NCBI RefSeq assembly: GCF_008919445.1
Contig: NZ_VSLG01000006.1
Location: 1 to 64,000 of the forward strand
Origin: Serinicoccus kebangsaanensis
Lineage (GTDB): Bacteria; Actinomycetota; Actinomycetes; Actinomycetales; Dermatophilaceae
DNA length: 64,000 bases
Direction of reading: 5' to 3'
Part shown: piece by piece, positions 53,051-61,937 of the stretch
How positions within the stretch are numbered: position 1 is the stretch's first letter
Layout: every line of letters begins with the position of its first letter
Program-made: the position numbers and the translations under genes
Notes under the pieces: model-generated
Database searches by the model: none
What the model was told of the DNA's origin: nothing
The model's input: only the letters and a program-made list of their open reading frames with translations

Positions 53051-53836
53051 GTGACCCCAGCGCCCCGCGGACCGGCGCGCGCCACCGCCGGCGTGCTCGG
53101 CGAGCTCCTGGTCACGGCGGGCGCACTCGTCCTGCTCTTCGCCCTCTGGCAGTTCTGGTGGACCGACGTGGTCGCGGACGCCGCGGCGGACGACCGGGTC
53201 GCGGCGCTGCAGGAGTCCTTCGCGCTGGAGGCACCGGATAGCCCCGACGCCGACCTCGCGGCTCCGTCGACCGCCCCGGACGATGCGACCGCGGAGCCGG
53301 AGGGCACACAAGGCACCCCGGACAGCGCGGACCGTGACAGCGACCCCGGACCCGGAGAGAGCCAGGCACCGCCGTCCGGCTCGGACCTGGCGCTGGTGCA
53401 CCTGCCGACGATCGGTGAGTTGCGGCCCGTCTCCCAGGGTGTCGACCTGGCCATCCTCAACCTCGGGGTCCTCGGCCACTACCCGAGCAGCGACCTGCCC
53501 GGTGAGGTCGGCAACTTCGCCGTCGCCGGGCACCGGACCACCTACGGTGCCCCGCTGTGGGCGATCGGCGAGCTGCGCACCGGCGACCCGGTGGTGGTGG
53601 AGACCGCGCGCGGGTGGTTCGTCTATGCGATGGACCGGACCGAGATCATCCTGCCCAGTCAGACCGAGGTCATCGCCCCCGTCCCCGGCGAGCCCGGGGA
53701 GGACCCGACCGAGGCCTGGATGGTGATGACCCCCTGCCACCCCAAGTTCAGCGCCGAGCAGCGGATCGCCGCCTTCGCCCGGCTGGAACGGTTCGTCCCG
53801 CGCACCGACGGTGCCCCCACGGAGATCGGAGGTTGA
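53051..53836 (+). CDS. Class E sortase
   Basis: 261 aa. One N-terminal membrane anchor (ELLVTAGALVLLFALWQFWW), a Pro/Asp/Glu-rich linker of about 65 residues, then the sortase barrel: LHLPTIGEL-like start, His in FAVAGHRTTYGAPL, catalytic Cys in MTPCHPKFSAEQR and the following Arg. It joins surface proteins with LAXTG-type signals to the wall. TPC replaces the common TLTTC. No substrate gene is adjacent. Confidence 0.9.
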   Translation: MTPAPRGPARATAGVLGELLVTAGALVLLFALWQFWWTDVVADAAADDRVAALQESFALEAPDSPDADLAAPSTAPDDATAEPEGTQGTPDSADRDSDPGPGESQAPPSGSDLALVHLPTIGELRPVSQGVDLAILNLGVLGHYPSSDLPGEVGNFAVAGHRTTYGAPLWAIGELRTGDPVVVETARGWFVYAMDRTEIILPSQTEVIAPVPGEPGEDPTEAWMVMTPCHPKFSAEQRIAAFARLERFVPRTDGAPTEIGG

Positions 53837-53837
53837 G

Positions 53838-53999
53838 ATGTATGCCGCCCTCTGGCGGGTCCTGCCCGGCCCGGTCGCGGTGAGGCTCGCGCTGCTGCTC
53901 CTGCTGGCCGCGGTCGTGGTGGTGGTCTGCTTCGCCTGGGTCTTCCCGACGATCGCGCCCCTGCTCCCGATCAACGACCCCGACGTGCAGGCACCCTGA
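53838..53999 (+). CDS. Small single-helix membrane protein after the sortase
   Basis: 53 aa. One helix (LALLLLLAAVVVVVCFAWVF) and a short tail ending LLPINDPDVQAP. It starts 1 bp after the sortase stop with GGAGG well placed. Similar tiny proteins follow class E sortases in other actinobacteria; the function is unknown. Confidence 0.75.
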   Translation: MYAALWRVLPGPVAVRLALLLLLAAVVVVVCFAWVFPTIAPLLPINDPDVQAP

Positions 54000-54011
54000 C
54001 CGCCGCTGCCC

Positions 54012-54017
54012 TACCCT
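54012..54017 (+). promoter_or_regulatory. -10 element (TACCCT), leaderless-type, for the P-loop kinase gene
   Basis: TACCCT lies 6 bp before the ATG. Confidence 0.5.
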
Positions 54018-54023
54018 TCCTCC

Positions 54024-54500
54024 ATGGTCGGCACGGTGATCCTCATGTGCGGGCCGGCTGGCGCGGGGAAGACGACGTATGCCCGCCGGCTCGAGGCGCA
54101 GGGAGCGACCCGGCTCTCCTACGACGAGGAGTACTGGAGGCGCGGCTTCCGCGGCGTGCACCCCGTGCCCAGGCAGCTCGCCACCGAGGTCCAGCACGAC
54201 CTGGACGCGCGCCTGGCCGAGGCGGTTGGGCAGGGCGACGTGGTGCTCGACTACGCGTTCTCGACGCGTGCCGTGCGGGACGAGTACCGCGCGCTGGCCG
54301 CCTCGCTCGGTGCTCCCACCCGGCTGATCTTCGTGACGGCACCGATGGAGGTGCTGGAGGCCCGGGTCCGCGCCAGGACCGGTGCGCACGCCGACGACGC
54401 TCGGCTGGACCCGGATGTGCTCCGCGGCTACGTGGAGGGCTTCGAGGCACCGACCGCGGACGAGCACCCGGAGGTCGTCAGCACGGACGGGCCGGCGTAG
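54024..54500 (+). CDS. Small P-loop kinase-like ATPase (AAA_33 type)
   Basis: 158 aa. Walker A CGPAGAGKTTYARRL, then SYDEEYWRRG and VVLDYAFSTRAVRDEYR in the places of the DxD-like substrate and Walker B strands, and a lid-like RVRARTG. The layout resembles zeta-toxin/chloramphenicol-phosphotransferase-like small kinases. The substrate is unknown. A related domain is fused to IspD just downstream. Confidence 0.8.
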   Translation: MVGTVILMCGPAGAGKTTYARRLEAQGATRLSYDEEYWRRGFRGVHPVPRQLATEVQHDLDARLAEAVGQGDVVLDYAFSTRAVRDEYRALAASLGAPTRLIFVTAPMEVLEARVRARTGAHADDARLDPDVLRGYVEGFEAPTADEHPEVVSTDGPA

Positions 54501-54556
54501 ACCACCACGAGCGACGCCCGGTCGGGTCCAGGGCAACCACAGGCGACGCCCGGTCA
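54498..54556 (-). repeat. 32-bp tandem repeat cluster E (2 units)
   Basis: Two inverted-orientation units, with the core GACGCCCGGT starting at 54513 and 54545, 32 bp apart. They sit between the convergent P-loop kinase and ispF genes, and the second reaches the ispF stop. Confidence 0.85.
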
Positions 54557-55057
54557 GGGGGTGGGGGTCGCCGGCACGACGAGCGCGGTGGCGAGGCAGG
54601 CGATGCCCTCGCCCCGGCCGGTGAGACCGAGACCGTCCGTGGTCGTCGCGCTGACCGACACGGGTGCCCCGCCGAGAGCCGCGGACAGCGCCGCGACCGC
54701 CTCCTCGCGTCGCGGTCCCACCTTCGGCCGGTTGCCGATGACCTGCACCGCGACGTTGCCGATCTCCCACCCCGCCTGCCGCAGCAGGTCGAGGACGTGA
54801 CCGAGCATCTGCGCCCCACCCGCGCCGGCCATCTCCGGCCGGCCGGTGCCGAAGACGGACCCCAGGTCGCCGAGACCGGCCGCGGACAGCAGCGCGTCGC
54901 AGGCGGCGTGCGCGGCCACGTCGCCGTCGGAGTGACCCTCGATGCCCCGCTCCCCCGGCCAGACGAGGCAGGCGAGGTGCAGCGGACGGTCGTCGTCGGC
55001 ATACCCGTGGACGTCCACGCCGATCCCGGTCCGTGGCAGCGCCCGCCCGGCGCTCAT
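54554..55057 (-). CDS. ispF: 2-C-methyl-D-erythritol 2,4-cyclodiphosphate synthase
   Basis: 167 aa. MEP isoprenoid pathway enzyme. Metal ligands are in GIGVDVHGY and [17 protein letters not shown]; the substrate loop GDLGSVFG and the C-terminal [17 protein letters not shown] are family-typical. The ATG at 55057 overlaps the ispD stop (ATGA). Confidence 0.94.
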   Translation of the reverse strand: MSAGRALPRTGIGVDVHGYADDDRPLHLACLVWPGERGIEGHSDGDVAAHAACDALLSAAGLGDLGSVFGTGRPEMAGAGGAQMLGHVLDLLRQAGWEIGNVAVQVIGNRPKVGPRREEAVAALSAALGGAPVSVSATTTDGLGLTGRGEGIACLATALVVPATPTP

Positions 55058-56283
55058 CGGCAGGCCTCCTCGATCAGGGCGGCGGCGTCCGCCACGCAGG
55101 TGCGGCCGGTGTCGATGGTGAGCTCGGCCGAAGGCCAGGGCGCCCAGGCCCGGGCCCGCACGTCGTCCCAGGTCGGGAGCCGGTGACCGGAGATGTCGCC
55201 AGCACGCTGCTGCACCCGCTCGCGGTGCGTGCGCTCGTCGGCACAGACGAGGTCGACCCGCACCAGCCGGACCCGGTGCTCGCGCGCCAGCTCCTCCCAG
55301 GCGTGACGCACCTCGGGCACCGCGTTGACCATGTCCGCGACGACCCCCAGCCCCACCCGCAGCTGGTCGGCGGCGACCGCGAAGGTCGCGGCATACCCCT
55401 GCGCCCCGAGGTCGTCCTCGGCCATGCCCCCGCGCACCAGACCCTGCTCGACGGTGTCGACGCGCAGGTGGGCCGCGCCGAGCCGCCGGCAGACCTCGCG
55501 CGCCACGGACGTCTTGCCGACGCCGGGCAGACCGCTGAGCGCGACGAGCGCAGGACCTGCCGGAGCCGGCCCGGACCCGGTGACCCACGACGTGGCCAGC
55601 GCGAGGTCGTGCGGCGTGGTGACCTTCATCGCCCGCGGGTCACCGGGCACGACGGCCACGTGCCCCCCGGCCGCCTCCACCAGACCCGCGTCGTCGGTAT
55701 GCCCTCCGTCACCGGAGGCGTGGTCGTGGGCGTGCTGCAGCGTCTCGCGCAGGAACCCCTGGGGGGTCTGCACGGCGCGGAGACTGCTGCGGTCCGGGGT
55801 GCCGGTGACGACCTCCACACCGTCCGCCCCCTCGACCGCCTTGATCGTGTCGGTCACCGGCAGCGCCGGCACCACGGCCGCGTGGCCGGAGCGCACCGCG
55901 GCCACCACTCGGTCGAAGACGGCTGGCGGGGCGAAGGCCCGCGCGGCGTCGTGCACGAGGACGACCCCCACGTCCGGCGGCAGGGCGGCGAGTCCGGCGG
56001 CCACCGACGCGCGCCGCTCGGCGCCGCCGGGCACGACCTGGACCGCGACGTCCGCATGCTGCCGGGCGTCGTGGAGCGCATCGGTCACCTGCTGCAGCGG
56101 CGGCCCGGGGGGCGCCACCACGACCACATGGGTCAGGCCCGCGGTGTCCGCGGCGTGGTGCAGCGCGTGGGCGACGAGAGCCTGTCCCTCCGGCTCGTCG
56201 GGGATGCGGACGAGCGCCTTGGGGATGCCCGCGCCGAGGCGGGTGCCCTGGCCGGCAGCGACCAGGATCAGCCCGACGTTCAG
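55054..56283 (-). CDS. ispD: IspD cytidylyltransferase fused to a P-loop kinase domain
   Basis: 409 aa. Residues 1-235 are 2-C-methyl-D-erythritol 4-phosphate cytidylyltransferase ([58 protein letters not shown]). Residues about 243-409 are a separate small kinase with Walker [11 protein letters not shown] at 250-259 and [14 protein letters not shown]. No ATG, GTG or TTG is available: the frame meets CarD's stop as CTGAACGTC, so CTG at 56283 is the apparent start, in the place where related genes would have an ATGA overlap. Confidence 0.87.
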   Translation of the reverse strand: MNVGLILVAAGQGTRLGAGIPKALVRIPDEPEGQALVAHALHHAADTAGLTHVVVVAPPGPPLQQVTDALHDARQHADVAVQVVPGGAERRASVAAGLAALPPDVGVVLVHDAARAFAPPAVFDRVVAAVRSGHAAVVPALPVTDTIKAVEGADGVEVVTGTPDRSSLRAVQTPQGFLRETLQHAHDHASGDGGHTDDAGLVEAAGGHVAVVPGDPRAMKVTTPHDLALATSWVTGSGPAPAGPALVALSGLPGVGKTSVAREVCRRLGAAHLRVDTVEQGLVRGGMAEDDLGAQGYAATFAVAADQLRVGLGVVADMVNAVPEVRHAWEELAREHRVRLVRVDLVCADERTHRERVQQRAGDISGHRLPTWDDVRARAWAPWPSAELTIDTGRTCVADAAALIEEACR

Positions 56284-56762
56284 GAGGCGAGGACCTCGTC
56301 GAGCGTGGCCTCTGCGGTGTCCTCGTTGGTCTTCTCGGCCAGCGCGAGCTCGCTCACCAGGATCTGGCGGGCCTTGGACAGCAGGCGCTTCTCGCCGGTG
56401 GACAGACCGCGGTCCTTGTCCCGCCGCCACAGGTCGCGCACGACCTCGGCCACCTTGATCACATCGCCCGACGCGAGCTTCTCGAGATTCGCCTTGTAGC
56501 GGCGCGACCAGTTGGTCGGCTCCTCGGTGTGCTCGGCCCGCAGCACGGCGAAGACCTTGTCCAGGCCCTCCTTGCCGACGACGTCGCGCACACCGACCAG
56601 GTCGCAGTTGTCGGCCGGCACCTCGATCGTGAGATCGCCCTGGGCGACCTTCAGCTTCAGGTAGAGCTTCTCCTCGCCCTTGATGGTTCGCGTCTTCATC
56701 TCTTCAATGAGAGCGGCCCCGTGGTGGGGGTAGACAACCGTCTCTCCGACCTTGAACGTCAT
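56280..56762 (-). CDS. carD: CarD-family transcription regulator
   Basis: 160 aa. N-terminal RNA-polymerase-interaction domain ([49 protein letters not shown]) and a helical DNA-binding domain with the conserved Trp segment ([37 protein letters not shown]). CarD stabilises open complexes at rRNA and housekeeping promoters and is essential in mycobacteria. It is followed by ispD and ispF, as in M. tuberculosis. TTGTCA and TATCAC on the minus strand near 56850 are weak promoter candidates. Confidence 0.95.
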   Translation of the reverse strand: MTFKVGETVVYPHHGAALIEEMKTRTIKGEEKLYLKLKVAQGDLTIEVPADNCDLVGVRDVVGKEGLDKVFAVLRAEHTEEPTNWSRRYKANLEKLASGDVIKVAEVVRDLWRRDKDRGLSTGEKRLLSKARQILVSELALAEKTNEDTAEATLDEVLAS

Positions 56763-57005
56763 CGTGGTAAAGCCCCTTTCGGCGACCTCCAGGATACCAC
56801 GCATGGCGGGGGTCGGGTCCTCACGAGAGTGATATTCCTGCTGGTCAGGGGGTTGACAACGGGAGATCGGTGTGCATCCGGCACCGGGGTCGGGGCCGCT
56901 GGGGCCGGCCCGGCACGGCCCCCCTCGGCGGGGTCCGCAGGACACGCCCCGGACGGTGTCTGTGCAGGTGGCGGGGTAGACCAGCCGCCGGACCCGGGCG
57001 GGCGA

Positions 57006-57011
57006 TAGGCT
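57006..57011 (+). promoter_or_regulatory. -10 element (TAGGCT), leaderless-type, for the lipoprotein gene
   Basis: TAGGCT lies 6 bp before the GTG. Confidence 0.55.
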
Positions 57012-57017
57012 GTCCGC

Positions 57018-57569
57018 GTGACGACTGCACGGACCTCCCGCCCCTCCCGTCGGGCCGCGGCGCTGACCGCCGCCCTGGCCGGCGTCGCCCTCGCCGGGTG
57101 CTCGGTCAACTCCCCCACCACGACGCTGCTGGAGTATGCCCCGGCGGACGGGGTGGAGATGGACGGCGCGGCGGTCGACGTGCGCGACCTGCTGCTGGTC
57201 AGCCACGGGGAGGGTGCTCCCGCCGTCGTGTCCGGCTCGGTGATCAACCAGACCGACGAGCCGGTCACGGTCTCGGTGGCGGTGAACGGCACCACCCTGA
57301 CGCCGGAGCTCACCGTCGACCCACGCAGCTCCGCCCGGCTGGACGGCACCGCCGCGGACGGCTCGGAGGGAGAGCGGATGATCCTCCCCGCACTGGAGTC
57401 CCCGGCCGGCCAGAACGTCGAGGTGCGGTTGAGCGCGGGCGACCTGGAGACGCTGTCGGCGACCGCGCCGGTGCTGCTCCCGCGCGGGCAGTACGCGCAG
57501 TTCGCGGACGACGCCGGCGGCACCGTCGAGCCCCCGGCCGAGGAGGACGAGGGAGGCGGCGACCACTGA
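57018..57569 (+). CDS. Small lipoprotein between carD and phoU
   Basis: 183 aa. Arg-rich start, short hydrophobic segment and lipobox VALAGC (Cys at residue 28), then a beta-rich domain ([35 protein letters not shown]) and an acidic tail. Comparable lipoproteins lie at the same locus in other actinobacteria. No function is known. Confidence 0.82.
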   Translation: MTTARTSRPSRRAAALTAALAGVALAGCSVNSPTTTLLEYAPADGVEMDGAAVDVRDLLLVSHGEGAPAVVSGSVINQTDEPVTVSVAVNGTTLTPELTVDPRSSARLDGTAADGSEGERMILPALESPAGQNVEVRLSAGDLETLSATAPVLLPRGQYAQFADDAGGTVEPPAEEDEGGGDH

Positions 57570-57591
57570 CGGTCGGCCTCCCCGCCCCGGC

Positions 57592-58290
57592 TCAGCCCTC
57601 CCGCGGGACGCGCCCGGGGAAGCGCTCGTCGTCGCCCGGCAGCTGCTCGTCGTGCCACACCCCGGTCACCAGGTAGACCACCCGGAGGGCGACCGACACG
57701 GCGTGGTCGGCATACCGCTCGTAGTAGCGGGAGAGCAACGTCGCATCGACCGTGACCTGAGCCCCCTGCGACCACGCCGGGTCCAGCAGGGTCTGGAAGA
57801 CCTCGCGGTGCAGGCGGTCCATGGTGTCGTCCGCCTTCATCAGCTCGCTGGCGCCGTCCGCGTCCTTGCTGCCGATGATCTCGCCGGCCCGCAGCACCAT
57901 GGCCTGGGCGGTCGTCGCCATCTCCGCGAAGATCGGGCGCAGCTGCTCGGGGAGGGCGTGGGCGGGGTACCGCAGCCGGGTCAGCTTGGCGACGTGGCGG
58001 GCGAGGTCGCCGCTGCGCTCGAGGTCCGAGCTCATCCGCAGCGCGGTCACCATCTGGCGCAGGTCGGTGGCCACCGGCTGCTGCCGGGCCAGCACGTCGA
58101 TGGCCCGGTTGTCGAGGTCGCGCCGCAGCGCGTCGATGAGCTGGTCGTCGGAGATGACCTCCTGCGCGAGGGTCAGGTCGGTGTCCATCAGGGCGGACGT
58201 CGCCCGCTCGAGCGCGGTCGCTGACAGCCGGCTCATCTCCACCAGCTGCTCGCTGATGAGGTCCAGCTCCTCGGTGAACGCGCTGCGCAT
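57592..58290 (-). CDS. phoU: Phosphate signalling/transport regulator PhoU
   Basis: 232 aa, two three-helix bundles. Family motifs are [16 protein letters not shown], the metal-binding-type [19 protein letters not shown] and [23 protein letters not shown]. It is divergent from senX3-regX3, the phosphate two-component system it restrains; in mycobacteria PhoU-type proteins signal Pst activity to SenX3. Confidence 0.94.
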   Translation of the reverse strand: MRSAFTEELDLISEQLVEMSRLSATALERATSALMDTDLTLAQEVISDDQLIDALRRDLDNRAIDVLARQQPVATDLRQMVTALRMSSDLERSGDLARHVAKLTRLRYPAHALPEQLRPIFAEMATTAQAMVLRAGEIIGSKDADGASELMKADDTMDRLHREVFQTLLDPAWSQGAQVTVDATLLSRYYERYADHAVSVALRVVYLVTGVWHDEQLPGDDERFPGRVPREG

Positions 58291-58472
58291 GGCCTGCTCC
58301 TTGTCGATGACGTGAACGGTCGGTCGGCTACCCATTGTCGTCCACCCGGACGGCCGGCACCGCATCAGAAGGTGACAGCCGGACATGAACGCCGCGCATC
58401 GGCCGGGTGAATACTCGGCCGTGGGGCACCGTGCCGTCACTGACTGTGCACGACCTGGTCTCCGGATCAGCC

Positions 58473-58478
58473 TAGGCT
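58473..58478 (+). promoter_or_regulatory. -10 element (TAGGCT), leaderless-type, for senX3
   Basis: TAGGCT lies 6 bp before the GTG. Confidence 0.55.
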
Positions 58479-58484
58479 GGTCAC

Positions 58485-59747
58485 GTGACACCCCTGATCG
58501 CGGGCCTGCTCGGGCTCGTCGGAGGCCTGCTCCTGGCGGCCCTGGTCTGGTCGCTGGCCCGGCCCGCCGGCCGCGACCTCGCCGACCCCTCCGAGCAGCA
58601 GCGCCCCGACGTGGTGCCCGAGGGGGCCAAGGAGGTGCTCTCGGTCCTCCGGTCGGGAGCCATCGTCGTCGATAGCGCCGCCCGGGTTCACGTGGCCACC
58701 GGCGCCGCCCTCGCCTTCGGGCTGGTCCGCGGGGACGACCTGGTCAACACCCGCCTCCGCGAGCTCGTCAGCCAGGTCCTCGCCGAGCGGGTGGTCGCCG
58801 AGGCCGAGCTGGAGTTCTACCGCGACCCGCTGTCCGCCGGCCCGGTGCTGCTGTCGGTGCGGGTCGCGCCGTTCGGCGACGGGCTGGCGCTCATCCTCGT
58901 CGACGACCGCACCCAGGCCCGGCGGGTCGAGGCGGTGCGACGGGACTTCGTGGTCAACGTCAGCCACGAGCTCAAGACGCCGGTCGGCGGTCTGGCGCTG
59001 CTCGCCGAGGCCGTCCTGGACGCCGCCGACGACCCCGAGGCGGTGACCCGCTTCGCCGGCCGGATGAAGATCGAGAGCGAGCGGCTGACCCGGCTGGTCG
59101 CGGAGATCGTCGACCTGTCACGGCTCCAGGGCAGCGACCTCATGGCCGACATGGTGGTGGTCGACGTGTCCGCCTGCGCCGCCGAGGCCGTGGAGCAGAC
59201 CCGCGTGGTCGCGGGCGAGCGCACCGTCGTCGCGGCACCCGCCGGTCGGCGCGAGACGCTGCAGATCTACGGCGACCACGAGCTGATCACGACCGCGATC
59301 CGCAACCTCGTGACCAACGCGATCGCCTACTCCGAGGACGGCACCCGGGTGGGGGTGGTGACCCGGCGGGTGGACGACGTGGTCGAGGTCTCGGTCTCGG
59401 ACCAGGGCCGTGGGATCTCGAACGCGGACCAGGAGCGCATCTTCGAGCGCTTCTACCGCGTCGACCCGGCCCGGTCCCGACGCACCGGCGGCACCGGGCT
59501 CGGTCTGTCGATCGTCAAGCACATCAGCGCCGGCCACGGGGGCAGCGTGTCGGTCTGGAGCGAGGAGGGCCAGGGGTCGACCTTCACCCTCCGCCTGCCC
59601 GCCGTGGTCGGTGACGCCCAGGAGGTCGGCAGCCCCGCGCCCTACCGCCAGGGGCACCCGGCCACCGTGCCCGACCCCGCCCACGGGGACAGCCCGCCCA
59701 CGGCCGCACCGGTGGCCGCCACCTCGCGACGAAAGGTGACCAGATGA
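58485..59747 (+). CDS. senX3: Phosphate sensor histidine kinase SenX3
   Basis: 420 aa. One N-terminal helix (LIAGLLGLVGGLLLAALVW) is apparent, then a PAS-like region, HisKA with H161 (VVNVSHELKTPVGGLALL) and HATPase (NLVTNAIAYSED, DQGRGISNADQERIFERF, GTGLGLSIVKHI). The Pro/Ala-rich C-tail is variable. It senses phosphate limitation with PhoU and phosphorylates RegX3. The stop overlaps regX3 (ATGA). Confidence 0.93.
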   Translation: MTPLIAGLLGLVGGLLLAALVWSLARPAGRDLADPSEQQRPDVVPEGAKEVLSVLRSGAIVVDSAARVHVATGAALAFGLVRGDDLVNTRLRELVSQVLAERVVAEAELEFYRDPLSAGPVLLSVRVAPFGDGLALILVDDRTQARRVEAVRRDFVVNVSHELKTPVGGLALLAEAVLDAADDPEAVTRFAGRMKIESERLTRLVAEIVDLSRLQGSDLMADMVVVDVSACAAEAVEQTRVVAGERTVVAAPAGRRETLQIYGDHELITTAIRNLVTNAIAYSEDGTRVGVVTRRVDDVVEVSVSDQGRGISNADQERIFERFYRVDPARSRRTGGTGLGLSIVKHISAGHGGSVSVWSEEGQGSTFTLRLPAVVGDAQEVGSPAPYRQGHPATVPDPAHGDSPPTAAPVAATSRRKVTR

Positions 59748-60427
59748 CCAGGATCCTGGTGGTGGAGGACGAGGAGTCCTTCTCCGACCCGCTGTCCTAC
59801 CTGCTCGAGAAGGAGGGGTATGACGTCACCGTCACCGAGTCGGGGACGGACGGGCTGGCCGAGTTCGACCGCAACGGCGCCGACCTGGTCCTGCTCGACC
59901 TGATGCTGCCCGGGATGTCTGGGGTGGATGTGTGCCGTGCGCTGCGGCAGCGCTCCAGCGTCCCGGTGATCATGCTCACCGCCAAGGACTCCGAGGTCGA
60001 CAAGGTGGTCGGGCTCGAGCTCGGCGCCGACGACTACGTCACCAAGCCCTACTCCGGTCGCGAGCTGCTCGCCCGGATCAAGGCGGTGCTGCGCCGGCTC
60101 AGCGAGCCCGAGGAGCTGATGCCCTCCACGGTGGAGTCGGGCCCGGTGCGGATGGACGTGGAGCGGCATACCGTCTCCATCGACGGGGAGTCGGTGTCGC
60201 TGCCGCTCAAGGAGTTCGAGCTGCTGGAGATGCTGCTCCGCAACGCCGGCCGGGTGCTCACCCGGGGCCAGCTCATCGACAGGGTCTGGGGCAGCGACTA
60301 CGTGGGCGACACCAAGACCCTGGACGTGCACGTCAAGCGGCTGCGCGCCAAGGTCGAGCCGGACCCCTCGAACCCGCGGCACATCATCACGGTGCGCGGG
60401 CTGGGCTACAAGTTCGAGACCACCTGA
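59744..60427 (+). CDS. regX3: Phosphate response regulator RegX3
   Basis: 227 aa OmpR/PhoB-family regulator. Receiver with acidic pocket in VVEDEESFSD, phospho-acceptor Asp in LVLLDLMLPGMSG, LTAKDSE and KPYSGRELLARI; C-terminal winged helix (LPLKEFELLEMLLRNAGRVL, VDVHVKRLRAKVEPDPSNP-like segment, RGLGYKFE). A RegX3 regulon would include phosphate uptake genes outside this window. Confidence 0.95.
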   Translation: MTRILVVEDEESFSDPLSYLLEKEGYDVTVTESGTDGLAEFDRNGADLVLLDLMLPGMSGVDVCRALRQRSSVPVIMLTAKDSEVDKVVGLELGADDYVTKPYSGRELLARIKAVLRRLSEPEELMPSTVESGPVRMDVERHTVSIDGESVSLPLKEFELLEMLLRNAGRVLTRGQLIDRVWGSDYVGDTKTLDVHVKRLRAKVEPDPSNPRHIITVRGLGYKFETT

Positions 60428-60612
60428 CCGACCGCACAGTTTGCACGCACCGACCGCGCACTGTGCAGCCGCAGACGCAGACCGTGCGGCCGGTCGAGAC
60501 AAACCGTGCAGCCGCAGACGCAAACCGTGCGGCCGGTCGACACAAACCGTGCGGCCGGTCGACGCAAACCGTGCGGCCGGTCGAGGCAAACCGTGCGGCC
60601 GGTCGGGGTCAG
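60428..60612. repeat. 22-bp tandem repeat array between regX3 and gpmA
   Basis: Six direct copies of AAACCGTGCGGCCGGTCGAC-type units; CCGTGC begins at 60482, 60504, 60525, 60547, 60569 and 60591 (21-22 bp apart). Degenerate pieces reach back to the regX3 stop. The unit contains CGGCCG and GTCGAC-like dyads. It lies between convergent genes. Confidence 0.88.
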
Positions 60613-60648
60613 GGGTGGTGCGGTGGGTGGTGAGGTGCGAGGTCGGGG

Positions 60649-61404
60649 CTACTTCTTGCCCTGGTTGGCGACCTCCTGGATCGCCTCGGCGGCGGCCTCG
60701 GCGTCCAGATAGCGGCCTCCGGGGGTGACCGGCACCAGCTCGGCGTCCAGCTCGTAGAGCAGCGGGATGCCGGTGGGGATGTTCAGCCCGGCGATGTCGT
60801 CGTCGCTGATCCCGTCGAGGTGCTTGACCAGGGCGCGCAGGCTGTTGCCGTGCGCCGCCACCAGGACGGTCTTGCCCTCGCGCAGGTCGGGCACGATGTC
60901 GCTGTCCCAGTAGGGCAGCATCCGCGCGACCACGTCCTTGAGGCACTCGGTGCGGGGCAGGTCGTCGCCGAGCGCGGCATACCGGGGGTCCCCGGCCTGG
61001 GAGAACTCGTCGTCGTCCTCGATGGGCGGCGGCGGCGTGTCGAAGCCGCGGCGCCACGCCATGAACTGCTCCTCGCCGTACTTGTCCCGCGTCTGCGCCT
61101 TGTTCAGCCCCTGCAGCGCGCCGTAGTGCCGCTCGTTGAGCCGCCAGTGGCGGTGCACCGGGATCCAGTGCCTGTCCGCGACGTCCAGCGCGGTGTTGGC
61201 GGTGGTGATCGCCCGCCGCAGCAGCGACGTGTGCAGCACGTCGGGCAGCAGGTCCTCCTCGCGCAGCAGCTCTCCGGCGCGACGCGCCTCCTCGTGGCCG
61301 GTCTCGGTCAGGTCGACGTCGACCCACCCGGTGAAGAGGTTCTTCTCGTTCCACTGGCTCTCGCCGTGGCGCAGCAGGATCAGGGTGTGTGCGGCCTCGC
61401 TCAT
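60649..61404 (-). CDS. gpmA: 2,3-bisphosphoglycerate-dependent phosphoglycerate mutase
   Basis: 251 aa. The phospho-His motif is [36 protein letters not shown] and the second catalytic His in [16 protein letters not shown] are intact. It interconverts 3- and 2-phosphoglycerate in glycolysis. The ATG at 61404 has its own TAGGGT element 7 bp upstream, overlapping the end of the YbjN-like gene. The mshA-ybjN-gpmA/senX3-regX3 grouping also occurs in M. tuberculosis. Confidence 0.95.
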   Translation of the reverse strand: MSEAAHTLILLRHGESQWNEKNLFTGWVDVDLTETGHEEARRAGELLREEDLLPDVLHTSLLRRAITTANTALDVADRHWIPVHRHWRLNERHYGALQGLNKAQTRDKYGEEQFMAWRRGFDTPPPPIEDDDEFSQAGDPRYAALGDDLPRTECLKDVVARMLPYWDSDIVPDLREGKTVLVAAHGNSLRALVKHLDGISDDDIAGLNIPTGIPLLYELDAELVPVTPGGRYLDAEAAAEAIQEVANQGKK

Positions 61405-61411
61405 GCCGCCC

Positions 61412-61417
61412 ACCCTA
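61412..61417 (-). promoter_or_regulatory. -10 element (TAGGGT), leaderless-type, for gpmA
   Basis: TAGGGT on the minus strand ends 7 bp before the gpmA ATG. Confidence 0.5.
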
Positions 61418-61421
61418 CCGA

Positions 61422-61937
61422 TCAGCCCGGGTCGGCCCCGGCGTCGGTCAGCGACTCCAGCTCGGCACGGAACGCCTCGAGGTTGGCCGTCGACTCGCCA
61501 CGCTCCAGGCGCCATGCCCACTCGCGCCGGATCGAGGTCCAGAAGCCGAGCCGGAGCATCTCGTTGAACGGCTCGTCGCAGGCCGCCAGGACCGCGCCGA
61601 GCAGCTCGTCCAGGACGTGCTCGTCCAGGCCGACCAGGGGCACCCGACCGGTGAGGTAGACGTCCCCGCTGGCGTCGACGGCATACCCCACCCCGGGCAG
61701 CCGCAGCGCCCGCCGCAGCAGGTAGCGGTAGAACGCCTCGTGGTTCTCGTCCGGGTTGCGGATGACGAAGGCCCGCAGCTCCACCGCCCGCTCGCCGACC
61801 ACGAGGGAGACCACGGTCCGCAGCTTGCGCTCCCCCGGCAGCGCGACGACCGTCTCGCCGCGCCGGGTGCCCTCCTCCCACTCCACCTCCAGCGCGTCCA
61901 GCAGGGCGCGCAGCGTGTCCAGGGGCGGCTCAGGCAT
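61422..61937 (-). CDS. YbjN-domain protein
   Basis: 171 aa, alpha/beta fold of the YbjN/type III chaperone-like family ([68 protein letters not shown]). It overlaps the mshA 3' end by 8 bp, and its homologue lies beside mshA in M. tuberculosis (Rv0487). The role is unknown. Confidence 0.88.
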   Translation of the reverse strand: MPEPPLDTLRALLDALEVEWEEGTRRGETVVALPGERKLRTVVSLVVGERAVELRAFVIRNPDENHEAFYRYLLRRALRLPGVGYAVDASGDVYLTGRVPLVGLDEHVLDELLGAVLAACDEPFNEMLRLGFWTSIRREWAWRLERGESTANLEAFRAELESLTDAGADPG

